Shown in pieces: positions 46,314 to 58,466 of a stretch of 64,000 bases of DNA. The stretch comes from Siphonodentalium dalli (taxonomy: Eukaryota; Mollusca; Scaphopoda; Gadilida; Siphonodentaliidae). Position 1 is the first letter of the stretch, and the number at the start of each line of letters is the position of its first letter. The stretch covers positions 254,512,484 to 254,576,483 of the forward strand of contig CP136064.1 in assembly GCA_032622095.1 (NCBI GenBank). The letters run 5' to 3'. The translations under genes and the position numbers were made by a program. The notes below the pieces were generated by a model. That model was not told the DNA's origin and ran no database searches. It was given only the letters and a program-made list of their open reading frames with translations.

Positions 46314-47024
46314 TCAAGACTCTACATCAAGTTGAAAGCAACAGTTCGGGTATATCGGCTCAGCTATTTGTCGGAATTGTACAATGTCGTTTGTGGACTT
46401 AAGTGTTAGTTGCATATACTGAACTGAGCCATGCAAGTTGTGTAATAACCGAAGGGAGTCAGAAAATGAGAATCCAATACCAGTGGTGTCCAATAGCTCG
46501 AGACGTTCCAGGTCGCGTGTGATATGTATTACCGTCGATGGGGATATCTTGGTGCACGATATGTACAACCATCTAAGATGAACACAGTTCTGTATTACCT
46601 GTACTTTAATGTCACTCAAATTACTGCATTCCGATATATCCAGGGATGTTATATTTGTTGGAATTTGCAGAAAACACAATGTAGATATTTCGCAGGCCGC
46701 TAGATTTAGTGATAGTAGTTTCTCTGATCTGAGAAGTCCAGACACTATCTCAAAGTTTAGTTCGGATGTACTGCATTCTACCTGCGCATATCCAATGTCA
46801 AAGTCCACGAATGCCTTTGAATGTGACATTACACATTCAAGTTGTTGTATGTTAAACGTGAGCCCATCGGGGAAATCGCAAAAGTGTCGCCACAACACAG
46901 AGTTTTGCACAACAACTTCGTGAAATCGCCTGCACGTTCTTGATACTAGCTGAATTAGTTCATGCAGGGGAATCAGTTTGAAAATTAGAATCAGTATTTC
47001 CTCGGGTAGATCAATTAATTTCAT
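46314..47024 (-). CDS. F-box and leucine-rich-repeat protein
   Basis: Minus strand, 236 codons, intronless as seen. F-box at residues 1-45: MKLIDLPEEILILIFKLIPL, then V-S-x-x-C-R-R-F-H-E-V and SVLWRHFC, matching the LPxEIL..IF..L...C+.F......LW consensus that binds Skp1 in SCF ubiquitin ligases. Residues about 95-210 hold four or so degenerate LRRs (LLSLNLAACEIS; ITSLDISECSNLS; LRWLYISCTKIS; LERLELLDTTGIG), the likely substrate-binding part. A pyrimidine-rich acceptor (TTTTATTTATCATTTCAG) 13 nt upstream of the ATG indicates a 5' untranslated intron. At 236 residues it is short for the class. Confidence 0.8.
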   Translation of the reverse strand: MKLIDLPEEILILIFKLIPLHELIQLVSRTCRRFHEVVVQNSVLWRHFCDFPDGLTFNIQQLECVMSHSKAFVDFDIGYAQVECSTSELNFEIVSGLLRSEKLLSLNLAACEISTLCFLQIPTNITSLDISECSNLSDIKVQVIQNCVHLRWLYISCTKISPSTVIHITRDLERLELLDTTGIGFSFSDSLRLLHNLHGSVQYMQLTLKSTNDIVQFRQIAEPIYPNCCFQLDVES

Positions 47025-47037
47025 TTGGGCCTGGCTC

Positions 47038-47057
47038 CTGAAATGATAAATAAAATA
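47038..47057 (-). promoter_or_regulatory. 3' splice acceptor of the F-box exon
   Basis: Reverse complement reads TATTTTATTTATCATTTCAG immediately before GAGCCAGGCCCAAATG. It supports a spliced 5' leader. Confidence 0.55.
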
Positions 47058-47166
47058 CTATGAGCTGTATATAAACCATTTGAGAAGTAGGCCTACGTTA
47101 TGTCACTTATGACGTGACGTCACTTATGACGTGCCGTCATGAGTGGATTAATTATTAAACAGTAAT

Positions 47167-47622
47167 TTAAAGTGGCACTCTCCGTTCCAGTGTTGATATG
47201 GTCAAATTTGGGTGAAATATACCAAGTTTTGACATCATATGGCATTACAAAGGTTTCTCCGTGCTGATTATACTGTACCCACTTGTTGTGGGGTGGCAAT
47301 TTCACCAAATAGTTCTAAATCGGACTTATATCTTCACATCTATATACAATAGCATGACGTCGTGTTTGGCGAAACGCATGCAATTGAATGGGAAAACGCT
47401 CTTTATCGTGACGTGCCACATACTAGTCTCATTTGAAATTACGTTTGGGGACCCCAAAGATAAGATCGAGGCGATAAAATAATAACGTAAATTGCTGATA
47501 ATTGACGAAATATGAAGTATATATATACGGGGGTATGAGGTTCGTCGTATCTAAATAATTATTATAAAGGTAGAGCGAACAAATTTAGTACCGTATGGTT
47601 TGAACGGAGAGCGCCACTTTAA
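47167..47622. mobile_element. TTAA-flanked MITE with AGTGGCxCTCTCCGTTC ends
   Basis: TTAA at 47,167-47,170 and 47,619-47,622. Inverted ends AGTGGCACTCTCCGTTC and GAACGGAGAGCGCCACT. 456 bp with targets, no transposase frame. It is inserted upstream of the F-box exon, probably in its 5' intron or promoter. Confidence 0.8.
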
Positions 47623-47840
47623 ATATGCGTTTATATGTAAAACACCAACGCATAATTTCTTTTAACAAATGTGTTCATAGTTTATATTTTTTAAATATTA
47701 AACTTTAGAACTTACTCAACATGATAGTTATAAAAGATGACAATAAACGATGTATGGACGCTATATAGTATGACAAACATTGAAGTTGTTACTGGACAGC
47801 AAATTGGATATTTGATATACATTCTCTTAAAATTGTATAC

Positions 47841-47900
47841 CCCCCCCCCCCCACACACACACACACACACCCACCCACTCACACACACCCTCACACACAT
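47841..47900. repeat. Poly-C followed by (CA)n microsatellite
   Basis: C13 then (AC)n with interruptions. Confidence 0.95.
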
Positions 47901-48127
47901 ATAAGGGTCGTTTCAAGTTGCGAACTTCGGACATTGTGTAAAACCAGTGTCAGGATAGGGGCATGCCTAAATTTGGCGCTAAACGTTTCTACATATATAC
48001 TAGTAACTATGGCCATTCAGCCTTCAAAAGTCGGTGATTACGCTTTTGTTTATTCACGCCCCTGTTTTTCAGAGGAAGTTGTGCGATTCATCTCCAAATG
48101 AAACCGAAATATACCAACTCTAATTGT

Positions 48128-48642
48128 CAGTGCAAGACTGTTCTATCTCCATGATATACAAAAGATGAGGGCAGCAGGTTCAATTGCGTCAGTGCTAGAA
48201 TGTTCTATCTCCATGCGAGCTGAAAATGGGGTTTTCATAGGATAATGTTTATTCATATGCACACAAATTACACACAACAGTAAACGACACATTCATAAAT
48301 ACATCAAACGACATAATATTACCTTTATCGCCAACAAAACTGTATTTTGATATCAAAATGTCGAACGATTGGTCGCATTATAAATCTCAATCTGCCATTC
48401 GCCAAACTTCGGTCACGTGGTCACGTACGGCGCATATCATTGGTCATGGACATAGAACATTTAAGCATTCAGATATTTAACATATTTGGAGATGGAACAA
48501 TTTTACATTGCGTTTTGTGTGAAAATGTGTCATCTAGTGCAGAGTATCTCGGTATCATCCGACGCAGAATGAGGAGACAAATAGAATGACACCAAAAGCT
48601 CAGTTTCCCGCCAAAATGGACATAGAACAGTTCAGCACTCAG
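48128..48642. repeat. Cluster 2 of the GGASATAGAACATTTYAGCACTC motif
   Basis: Five occurrences: about 48,128-48,152 (minus), 48,188-48,215 (minus), 48,445-48,472 (plus), 48,485-48,510 (plus, weaker), 48,616-48,642 (plus). Confidence 0.75.
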
Positions 48643-48649
48643 GCGACGA

Positions 48650-49240
48650 ATTTGGCTGAAGGGGTCGCTCTCATCAAAAACGTGCTGAAAGGTTCACAGG
48701 GTTTGAAAATGTGATGAAGGGTACGGTACACATGGTTTGTGATCGACACGAACGGAACACCATTACTTAAATTGTGTTAATGAAAGTCTGGCGAGCATTA
48801 GCAGTTTGTTTTCAGTACATTTTAATATTCATTGGAATGTAAACAATTATTCTCTAACAGAAATCATGGCAGATACGAAGACTTAATGTCCTTTAGAACG
48901 ACATTTCAAACCCGGTGTACCCTTCAGCACATTTTGAAAATCATGTGTACCTCTCAGCACTTTTTTTGATGATAGTGGCCCCTTCATCCTTACGCTGGGT
49001 CAGGGGCACACCGAAGATGTGGAGGTGGCTCATAGCTATTCCCAGATAAATTGGCAAACCAGAAATATCACTATCAGGATCTCATCATTTATTTAATCAC
49101 ACAGAGGTCACCAAATCACATTGAGTCAAACAATACTATTAGCATGAATAGTGGGGACTGTTCTCCAATGCAACTGCTAGTGCTACCAATTAGTATAATT
49201 GTACCCCGAAAAATTAATGTTTGTGGAACTATAGAAATGG
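48650..49240. other. No gene recognised
   Basis: TGTACCYYTCAGCACWTTTT occurs twice near 48,918 and 48,950. Otherwise nothing definite. Confidence 0.4.
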
Positions 49241-49242
49241 GC

Positions 49243-49820
49243 TCCGTCCGTCCGTTCGTTCGTCAATTCGTCCGTTCGTCACACTTTTGAGTACCTTCAT
49301 GGTGTAATCAACTCCTTCTACAGTTTTCATCCTAGAGATTTAAAACTTCAGAATATTGTTGCCCATATATTAAAGATGTGCAACATGTATATAGATGACG
49401 GAAAAAGTATTTTTTGACAAAGTTATTAACCCTTTTCGACTTAGAAAATTTCAACATTTTTTATGATTTTCTGTACGGTGTAATCAACTCCTCCTACAGT
49501 TTTGATCCTAGATATTTGAAACTTCAGAGTATTGTTACCCACATATCGGAGATGTGCAGCATGTATATAGGTGACGAAAACATAATGTTTTGACGAAGTT
49601 ATTAACACTTTTCGACTTAGACAATTTTTAACATTTTTTATAATTTTCTGTATGAGGGTACCCTCGTGGTGTAATCAACTCCTACAGTTTTGATCGTAGC
49701 TATTTGAAACTTCAGAGTGTTGTCACCCACATATTGGAGATGTGCATCATGTATATAGATGAGGGGAAAGGTTTTGTTTTTACGGAGTTATTAACCCTTT
49801 TCGACTTTTTTTTTTTAATT
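49243..49820. repeat. Three diverged about 180-bp tandem units after a (CGTC/CGTT)n tract
   Basis: Each unit starts GGTGTAATCAACTCC and contains ACAGTTTTGATCCTAGATAT, TTGAAACTTCAGAGT and AGTTATTAACCCTTTTCGAC. Starts are about 49,302, 49,479 and 49,668. A CCGTCCGTCCGTTCGTTCG microsatellite precedes them. Confidence 0.85.
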
Positions 49821-50900
49821 TCTTTAACAAAGCGGCATCGACTTGCCACGTTTTCGGGGGACACTGGGGTCTACTGATCTTTTATTTCCCTATAATGCTC
49901 ATCCTTCACGTACCCTTAGTTTTAAAGTAAGGAGTGGTGTATTTATCAGTAATATTCAGGAAGTTTCAATTAGTGATTGATCGAAAACTGACTATTGACT
50001 GGAGACTGGAGACCTAGATGCTCAAGGGAGCATCCCTTTATAGCGGATTTGACGGGAGCTTTTCAGATAATTGGCCAGTGAAAACGCGCGAAGCTGTCAA
50101 GTTTCAAAACTTGAAAAAAAAATTGAGGTTTTGAAACTCCAAAGTTAAAGGAAAAGTTGTATAACTTTAAGAGTTATACGATTTATTAAAAACAAATTAA
50201 CTGATTTTTTACGTGACTAAACAAGCTTTCCAACGATGTGATACACGATGGAAAACGATACAGCACGCAAAAGCGTTCCCTTAGTGCATGAAGGTGTGAA
50301 TAATTTAAAAGCTGAAAAAGTTAGTTAAATTTACTACATGTACATGTATGTATAACGTACATGTAAGTTGAAGTTTACACTAATGAGTTATCAATTTTGA
50401 TAATTGTATCGCAAAACAAAAGTGATCAATTTTTAGTGCGCAATATCCTCTCAAAATCGATCCCATCGGCTTGGGTCGTTTGGATAATTTGCCATAAAAA
50501 TCCATAACAGGTGGTTGCAATACACATTTTTGATAGAAGCATATCAAAGACCGCAGTGTTCCCTGGCACCACCGAGTGCGCAGGTCTAACCCAAATAGTT
50601 CCCCAAAACAATTTAATACACAGCTTATACACAGCAAACAAACTCGATAGAAAGTATTCTATAAAACAAATAATTTCAATTAACGATATTTTCCGATGGA
50701 GTGAATAATGATAATTTCGGAGAACTAGAAGTGAAAAGGTGTGGCGAATTATGAAATGAGTAATTGAACACAAAGTATGAATTAGAGTTTTTAAATTATT
50801 CCCCGCGCTCGCGAATTGGCAAAATACTGCAAAACGCAATTTCTAAAACAGGTAAATATTACGGAAGCTTATTAAATGACACTAAGTGGGTTTATAAAGT
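49821..50900. other. No gene recognised
   Basis: Overlapping minus-strand frames at 50,380-50,839 (85 and 137 codons) have no recognisable domain and conflicting frames. Confidence 0.35.
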
Positions 50901-50913
50901 ACTAGCAGATTAG

Positions 50914-51360
50914 CACGCCACTGGCGGCATTTGTCGATCCATTAATTTTTGTTTTTCAATGAGGTAATTCTGCCCTTTAATCAAGAGAAATGATGGTCTC
51001 ACCATGGACCAACAACAATCCAAGTACACCATTTGGGAATTTTTCCCCACACCAATTCAATTCCTGAGTAACTGGGTTTGTATTTTTCTGCCTATACTTT
51101 CATTCATCTATCCATTCGTGGCGGCATTCGTCCCATGGCTATGGTCGATCCATTTATTTTTATTTTTCAATGAGTTAATTCTGACTTTTTAATCAAGAGA
51201 ACTGATGGTACCGTCCCGACTTGACCATAAATTAACTAATACTGAAGTTATCAATCAGAAACCATCTCGGACGAACGGACGGAAATACAGACATGCCACT
51301 GGCGGGATTGGTCCCATGGCTTTGGTCGATCCATTAATTTTTGTTTTTTCAAGGTAACCC
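50914..51360. repeat. Three diverged about 180-200-bp tandem units
   Basis: TGGCGG(C/G)ATT.GTC..ATGG..GTCGATCCATT then TTTTCAATGAGTTAATTCTG and TAATCAAGAGAA recur at about 50,920, 51,118 and 51,297. Confidence 0.7.
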
Positions 51361-52454
51361 CGTACTATGTACTGCAAATAAAAAGGTACGATTTACTGCA
51401 AGTACGTTACATGTATTTACGCAATGCGTCGAAAATGGAAACATAAGACGATCGACGAAATGAACTCAAAAGTATTGTTCCCGGGCAATACAAAATATCT
51501 TATGACTTCCAATAAATCTCTCATAGTCCACACCCTGGGGCGTAACTGGGAAGTGAAGACATCATTTTAGAAGGCCCCACAATGGATGAATTGACGCGGA
51601 ATCAAGTGATTTAGGGTGACAAACATGACGATGTCAGAAAGAATAAAATATCTCGAACCCGGTGGTCCTAGAATACGCTTCATGGGAAAATGGACAGATT
51701 CCACGCTTTAATCGTAATAGGCAATTGTCGAAGAGACATAAACGCATTTATTAACAATTTCGCCAGCCTTGGTAGGGAAGATTCGTAGAAGCGTTGCGTT
51801 GTAAACAAACGCTCTTTTATAGCGACGCGTCATATACAAAAGCCGTATGCGAAAACCGAAGGCAATACAGAGCGTTATTCGGTTAACCAAACCAAATTTG
51901 GAAAATACATGTAGAAGGAGCGTTATTGCGTTAACCACACCCTGCCAATGACGGTGACTGGGGAAGGGAGAATGAGTGTTCTGACCTTTTCCCGTCACTT
52001 TCTACCCTTAGATAGGAAGTTTGAGCTAAACCGGTCCAGCCGTTTTCGAGTTTATACAGGACAAATATATTGTAGATTTGTTACTGTATGTAACGATATG
52101 AAATATATGAAAATTGATGCATTATAAATAATTATTTGAGGCGATAAATATCATAGCTAATCCTATTTCCGTGATATAACAAAGAACGAAAATTTTATAA
52201 AATTGAACTTAATGATCCGAGAGGTCATTCCTGTCTATTTAATAATATTAGAGCACCAATCAAATTGAGTTTGAGCAACATGCATTATTATTTCCGGAAT
52301 TGATCAAGATATTGAATCTACATAGGTATGGTGTTGAATATTGTATTAAATATAGTGTTCAAGGTATTCCACAATGCATAAGAGAGTTAATTAAACGCTA
52401 TGATCGACACCAATCGCCGTAGTCAGTTTTCGCACATAATTGACATTGGCGTGT
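51361..52454. other. No gene recognised
   Basis: No exon or repeat of note. Confidence 0.35.
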
Positions 52455-52599
52455 CGACAAAACATAACACTTTTAGTCCAGGAGATATTGGTAAACCTCT
52501 GCACCCACCCCAAGACTCAACTGCACCCCACTAGTTTGTTTTCTTACTGTCTCCTCTAATTTTGTTCGGTTGTTAACAAGAACAAAAATGGCCGCAGAG

Positions 52600-53680
52600 A
52601 CTCCAGACAAGATGGCGTCCATCATGGTGGCCATTTTTTGTATATGCACCAAGTCTCTTTGGTCGCCGTTATAGTAAAGATGATATCACATGCGGTCTTG
52701 CTTTCCGCTCGATTCGTTATGCTAATATACAACCCTTACAAATTAGCCAATAATCCGACACTAGAATCCAATATGGCGGCCAAGATGGCCGCCGAAATGT
52801 AAAAAATGCTATTTTTCTGACAGTTCACCACCTTTTGTTTGTCTTTGTGAGAAAATATTGGCATCTTGGCGTAACGTTATACATATATCGTATAGAAGAG
52901 TCATTGGCGAACACATGGGGACCATAATATACATTCATTGTGGGACATTTTTGTCCGATATCACGTTTTCCCAAATGCCGGTAAAATAGGTCAAAGCGAA
53001 TCGACGTTAATAAACGGTGTAATGTTTCGAATCAATGAATGTTATTGCTATCATAACAACACCCATGCATATATAATTATGTGCAGGAGATACTCGAGCT
53101 AGGATTCCTCTTATACCTAAGTTCAGGAATATTCACCCAAATCCAAGATGGCGGCCAAAATGGCCACCAGAAATAGAAAAATCGCCGAAAATCGCTGATT
53201 TTAACATCAGTGAGCATTATTGTCATGACAACTCCACACCTGCTTACTATTATGAGTTGGGAACACTTAGGCGAAGAACTTTCCTTGTACCATATCTAAA
53301 TAAAAGTCCCCCAAATCCAAAATGGCGCCCACAATGGCGGACAGATTTAGAAAAATCACCGAAATTTCCTCTTATTCACATCATTGGGCATTATTGTCGA
53401 GACAACTCCACCCATGCTTACAGTTGAGTTGGAATACTGAAGTGAAGTAATTACCTTACATCTCATGCAAGAAATGGTTTTCCAAATCGAAGATGGCGGC
53501 CAAAATGGCGACCGAAATTTGAAAACACGTCTACATTTCTTTACTTTCTTACGATGGGCGTTATTGTTTCGCGATTTCTACCCACCATTACATGTTGATA
53601 TGGAATATTGATATGAAATATTCATTAGGGTTTGGCAATTAATACTGAGTCAAGATGGCGGCCAAACTGGCGGCCAGAAA
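52600..53680 (+). repeat. About 170-bp subrepeats with AAGATGGCGGC motifs (left arm)
   Basis: Motif pairs such as CCAAGATGGCGGCCAAAATGG near 53,142, 53,317, 53,489 and 53,652 (spacing 163-175), with further ones near 52,613 and 52,772. Between them lies a recurring GGGCATTATTGTCATGACAA phrase. Mirrored in the right arm at about 61,010-61,920. Confidence 0.85.
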
Positions 53681-54233
53681 TTGAAAAGAAGTCGATATTA
53701 TCACATACTAATTTCAACGTTTTGTCATAATATCGATCTGTACAGACGAAACGGTACATAATATAAGCCATCTATTAGTTCCAATATAAGTCGTAGCATT
53801 TTGGAAGGATGAAAACCCACAATCGCGATGTGACATTTCAAAATCCATTCTATAAAGGGCGCATACTGGTCGTAACCGTATATAGGTGCGCCGAATAGTC
53901 AAATTATGACTTCCAAGAATCAAAACAACAGTACCTAAGCTTATTCTGATTTGCCACATTCAGCATTATCTGGACCAGTTTCCGTCTCTTCGTCAGATTA
54001 ATCTATCTCGCTCACAACAACACAGTTTTCTACACTTCTTTGTAGAAGGGTCCCACTAACCGAAATGTTTCAAACAATATATATGCCGGTGTCCAGCTCA
54101 CGTGTTTGTTTCGAAAGCTTTGAATTCTTATTCTTGGCGAGTTTCATTCGTGGTATAGCTTATGGTATAATTCAGATGCTACATATGGGTTATGGGCGAT
54201 AAACTAGACATGTATTCGGTCGGTGCGTATACT

Positions 54234-55610
54234 AGTGGTCGCAAAAATGGCAAGTTAAATTCAATCCCATCAAAACAGAGTCACTTCTGATATCATGGAA
54301 GACCAACGCTATCGACCACCCACCGCTTCAAATGTCTGGGCAGAATATTGAAGAAATTGAAACACATAAGCACCTAGGTCTAACCTTTAATGGGGATGGT
54401 ACCTGGCATGATCATATAACTGATATTGAAAATCGAGCTGCAAGTCGACATTATATACTGAGGAAGTATAAATTCATTTTGGACAGGAGAACCATCGAAC
54501 GTACATACTTATCTTACATCCGCCCAGTAACGGAATATGCTTCCTCAGTAAGGGATAATTGTACATATGAGGATTCAGGCCATCTCGAAGACATCCAATA
54601 CGAAGCCGCGCGATTGGTCACAGGGGCAACTAGAAGCTGTAGTAAGGAATCTTTATTACAGGAAACCGACTGGGACACACTTTCGAGCAGAAGAGAAAAA
54701 GCAAAACTTATTCAATTTTTTAAAATGATTAAGCGAGACACGTCTCCTTACTTATATACGCTTGTCCCTCCGGTATCTGGAAGCCAAACCAATTACGATT
54801 TCAGACAAAAAGGCCTCAGGTGCCCCCGTTTTTTTTTTGCGACAAGATATGAAAATTCATTCCTGCCAGCCACCGTAAAACTATGGAATAGCCTTCCACC
54901 TGAAGCGAAAAGTTGTGACACCGTATCAGAATTCAAGAGATATATCTCCAAAAATCACAATAGCATACCATCATATTATTATACAACGTTTACAAGACCA
55001 AGCCAAATCTACCACTGTCGTCTGAGAACCTACTGCAGTAACTTGAAATATGATCTGTTTTGTAACCACCTAAATAATAATCCATTCTGCGATTGTGGGG
55101 AACTAGAGACCGCCGAACATTTTTTACTTCACTGTCCAATTTACAAAAAAGTGAGAGATAACTGTTTTGTGGGTCCTATTATGACACTAAATGTGAACAC
55201 TTTACTTAATGGGTCGTTTAATTCAACGCACAGTGAAAATACAGTCGTTTTCATGTCACTCCAAAAGTTCATAGATAGAACCAAACGATTTAACTGAGTT
55301 CCATCACTAACAGATATACATATCTCATCCAAAGAGTATTGAAAATAAATAAGAGCGCTCTCACAGTTAAATTATGTAATCGGGGGGGGGGGTCGGACCT
55401 GCGGCGATCAGCCGCGGATATGCTCGCGGGTGTCTGTGGAACGGACAATTCATCACTCGAGACCAAAATATATCATGAAGAAATTTTATATCGCGGAAAT
55501 GGCCACGAATAAGCCTAGGCTTACTGCCAGATCCCTTTTTCTCATATGAATGTTTGTGTATGTTATATATGTATTTATGTGCCTTTTGAGAAATAAAATA
55601 TTGATTACAC
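54234..55610 (+). mobile_element. 5'-truncated CR1/Jockey-like LINE inserted in the giant repeat
   Basis: Limits are set by comparison with the uninterrupted right arm. A 3' untranslated tail follows the ORF, with AAATAAAATATTGATTACAC just before the right limit. A G10 run is at 55,382-55,391. No long target duplication is visible. Confidence 0.8.
54235..55297 (+). pseudogene. LINE reverse transcriptase C-terminal domain (5'-truncated, otherwise intact)
   Basis: One open frame from about 54,235 (first ATG at 54,332 is internal). It begins at WQVKFNPIKTESLLIS, the K-x-x-K-(T/S)-x-x-(L/M) block just after the missing FADD box, then HKHLGLTFNGDGTW, YLSYIRPVTEYASSV and SFLPATVKLWNSLP. A Cys/His cluster CDCGELETAEHFLLHC closes it, typical of the LINE C-terminal zinc-knuckle-like tail. 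The absence of stops over 350 codons suggests a younger insertion than the 17.5-kb copy, which shares the HCR(L/I)R..CSNL block. Confidence 0.85.
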
Positions 55611-55838
55611 TAAGGACCTATATATCTGCGTATTTTCAGCTTTGATGACCTAATGGGGATAACGACATGTTCACCTGGTGATCTTCGCAAACAGCCACTT
55701 CTCAATATATGGTTCATCAATTCACATACTCATCTAATGTACTGAATACCCGGACAACTTCTGTATATGGCTTCGAATGTTGAAAGCGTGAGATTTGACG
55801 GATGCCTTTCTGCTAAGGCGCGGGAGACCATAATATAA

Positions 55839-55980
55839 GTTACAGGGCGAGTTGTTGCCGGATATACGGTGACATATGAGGCGAAGTGAGATTAATATCG
55901 GGCGAGGCGCTAGCCGAGCCCGATATTAATCTCGCTGGGCCTCATATGTCACCGTAGCCGGCAACAACGAGCCCTGTAAC
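55839..55980. repeat. 142-bp palindrome
   Basis: GTTACAGGGCGAGTTGTTGCC at the left and its complement ending CCCTGTAAC at the right. The stem runs through CGGTGACATATGAGG and GATTAATATCGGGC to a GAGGCGCTAGCCGAG centre. Confidence 0.95.
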
Positions 55981-56251
55981 GATTTTATCATGCCAACCAC
56001 ACTTGCTGGATCAATCGTGCCCACTTGCGATTTCACTGGGCTGGTTTGTATTATTGATTTGAGAATGTCAAGGACGTTGTGCCGGCGATTTTCAATTATT
56101 CGCAGCTAAAATTTGAAATGAAAATAACTAAATACTCAGAATAAATGGCATTTTTAATGTAATTATTTATGACAACAACAACTTGGACGTGCATCATGAT
56201 AGTCTGTCACAATGTCACATTTGGAACAATTATTGGTGAGTCAGGATTCTT

Positions 56252-57644
56252 TTATTTGTTGTTGAATTTTATGCTGATTTTGAGGATTGTGCAATTGTTG
56301 AACACAGGGAGCGTTCCTGCAAAGTTCTTTACATCTTTTTGACTGTGATTCTGTGATATATGCGTATCTCGCCCAGTCATAGACTCAATAACTTCATTGA
56401 GATCAAAATCATGAGAATCTTGTAACATGGTTGGTGATTTTTGGGGAGTAATGTTCGCAACCTCCAGTCCTTGAACTAAATATGAACTTCCAGGAGCTGG
56501 CACAGGGAACTCACTTGCTTTCATCTCATTGTTGGAATTCATAGCAGCAGTGCTGGAAGGTAATGCCAAATGAGATGGATGCTCTGTGTCCTTTTTCATC
56601 TCATTTGCTGGTGTCAGTCCCATATGTCGCTTTTCATCATCGGTGACTCATTGATAAATAGACAGAGACGAAACAGACTTATGTCCGGTTACAGACATTA
56701 TTTGGCTTGCGCCAAAAGAGTTTGCAGACAAAATGCTGGCTCCTGTGGTTCTGATGCTGTGATTGGAGTAAATCTATGATAATTTGGCTTTTTTGCTCAA
56801 TTCTGTCATGAATCTACCCAGTGTCTTTTCACCAACTGGACTATTATAGTACCACGTAGATGACTCCGGTTGAAAACTGTCCAGTGGTCTTTGCCATAGA
56901 AATTCGCAATCGGGGTGTAATTTTGCAAAATAACTTTCAAAGCTGGTAACCGAGCAATATGGATTTCCTCTTACCTCCGGCATAATCCCACTGACAAGTT
57001 CCCGGTATCTTTCGCGGTGATTTTTTTGAGCTCGTCTTCTGTTTTTACGATGTATTTCAATCCAGTTTTGTTGTCATATTTGATGGCGAATGTTGATTTT
57101 GTCATATTTCTCATGTTTTCCCTTCCTCGCCTAAAGAAATAGAGTCGAACATCATATTGAACTTTATTGAAAAGTCCAAATGGAGTTGTTGGCCTCATAA
57201 AATTGACTCATACAGCTGTCTTCTGTCTTCTGCATTGATCATCGCATGATGCTCTGTTGATCCTAGCCCAAGTCTTTTCAATTCGGCGAGAGCTGCTCTG
57301 AAGCTCGCATTTGAATCTGCAAATTCAGGATCCTTTATGATGTCTACCTTCCTATCATGGGGTGGTGTGTTCAAATGCCTATTCAAGCTGTGTCGAATAT
57401 TCTCTAGCGAACTTGCCTTATAATGTTCACCATCAGGTTTCCTGGCGTCGATATAGAAATGACCAAGGGCCTCATTGAGGGCAACATTGTCAAATTCTTC
57501 AAAATTTGTATTCATGCACTTTTCTGTACGATATTCTCTAAAAGACTTAGAATGTTGATTGTTTGCCTGTATGGTACTACTGCAGTGCACCAACCTTCGT
57601 TTTTGTTCGATTTCTTCGTTTGAAGCGGAAGCGAAGCGTTTCAT
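56252..57644 (-). pseudogene. Crypton-derived (DUF3504/KIAA1958-like) tyrosine recombinase pseudogene
   Basis: Minus strand. Frame 1 (57,644-57,195): acidic/basic start, then ALGHFYIDARKPDGEHYKAS, SLENIRHSLNRHLN and FRAALAELKRLGLGS, the N-terminal DNA-binding part of Crypton recombinases. After a frameshift at about 57,197, TPFGLFNKVQYDVRLYFFRR. After another at about 56,980, CEFLWQRPLDSF and WYYNSPVGEKTLG. A TAG then interrupts just before IYSNHSIRTTGAS, where the catalytic Arg sits, and GHKSVSSLSIY supplies the His and Tyr. A TGA follows, then a Ser/Asn-rich tail to 56,252. Two frameshifts and two stops mean it is not functional. R-H-Y catalytic residues are still present. Confidence 0.8.
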
Positions 57645-57784
57645 TTTGTTTGTAATGAATGTAGAAATTCAAGTCTCGAAATGGGTTTCCGTAGAAAAGC
57701 AGACGTTTGTTTACAACGTACAGTATAAGGGGGGTAATCCTAATTATTTCGCGCCGGTTTGTTTTGTAGGTTACAAACAACTAA

Positions 57785-58466
57785 TTATATAGAGTTACGC
57801 TTCTTGAATTTGTGTAGGGAAACTCGAGTCAGCATAACAAATTTCTGGTTGCTGATTGGTTGATTATCATTGAGGGAAATATCCCTAATCGGGAACAGAA
57901 AATCATAACCTACGTAAATATGGCGATCGTGTATGTATAGATGTCCAGGAAGAGTCTGGTGGTGTCCAGAAGTTACGGAAGGGGTCTGGGTATTTTTATG
58001 CTGCTGATTTCTGTGCAGTAAATAGGGTAGTTGTGGAAATGCAAGATTATCGTTTGAAAAAAATACCGAAAAGGGCGCGTTTGTTGTCACATACTGGTGC
58101 AGAGGATGACGTTCTAAGGGAAAATTGACCACTTGAAGTTCAAATAGGTCAAACCCATGGCCGGCGGGACTTTTAGTTAACACTGTCGCCAATGGAAAAT
58201 AATTAGTTGTGTGTAACCTGTATGGCAACTGTGCTATGAATTAGTAGTGGATTAGTTCACTTATGAAGATAATTTTGGGCGTATTTCGTGTTTGATCAGC
58301 AACAATGCTCGCAATAATGTACTCATATCAGTTTCCCCGTAATCACAGACAGATTTTCACGGCATTGCTCATTGATCATCGACACAAATACAAGATTATG
58401 TTTAATTGAAGCGGTGATTTAATTTAACTAAAACAAAATGGCGGACATCGACCCCATATGGGAATC
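57785..58466. other. Non-coding part of the Crypton-bearing insert
   Basis: A 147-codon minus-strand frame (57,785-58,228) has low-complexity composition and no domain. Confidence 0.35.

Noticed and set aside
50380..50839. Minus-strand 85- and 137-codon ORFs
   Set aside because: Two conflicting frames, no recognisable motif, no splice support.
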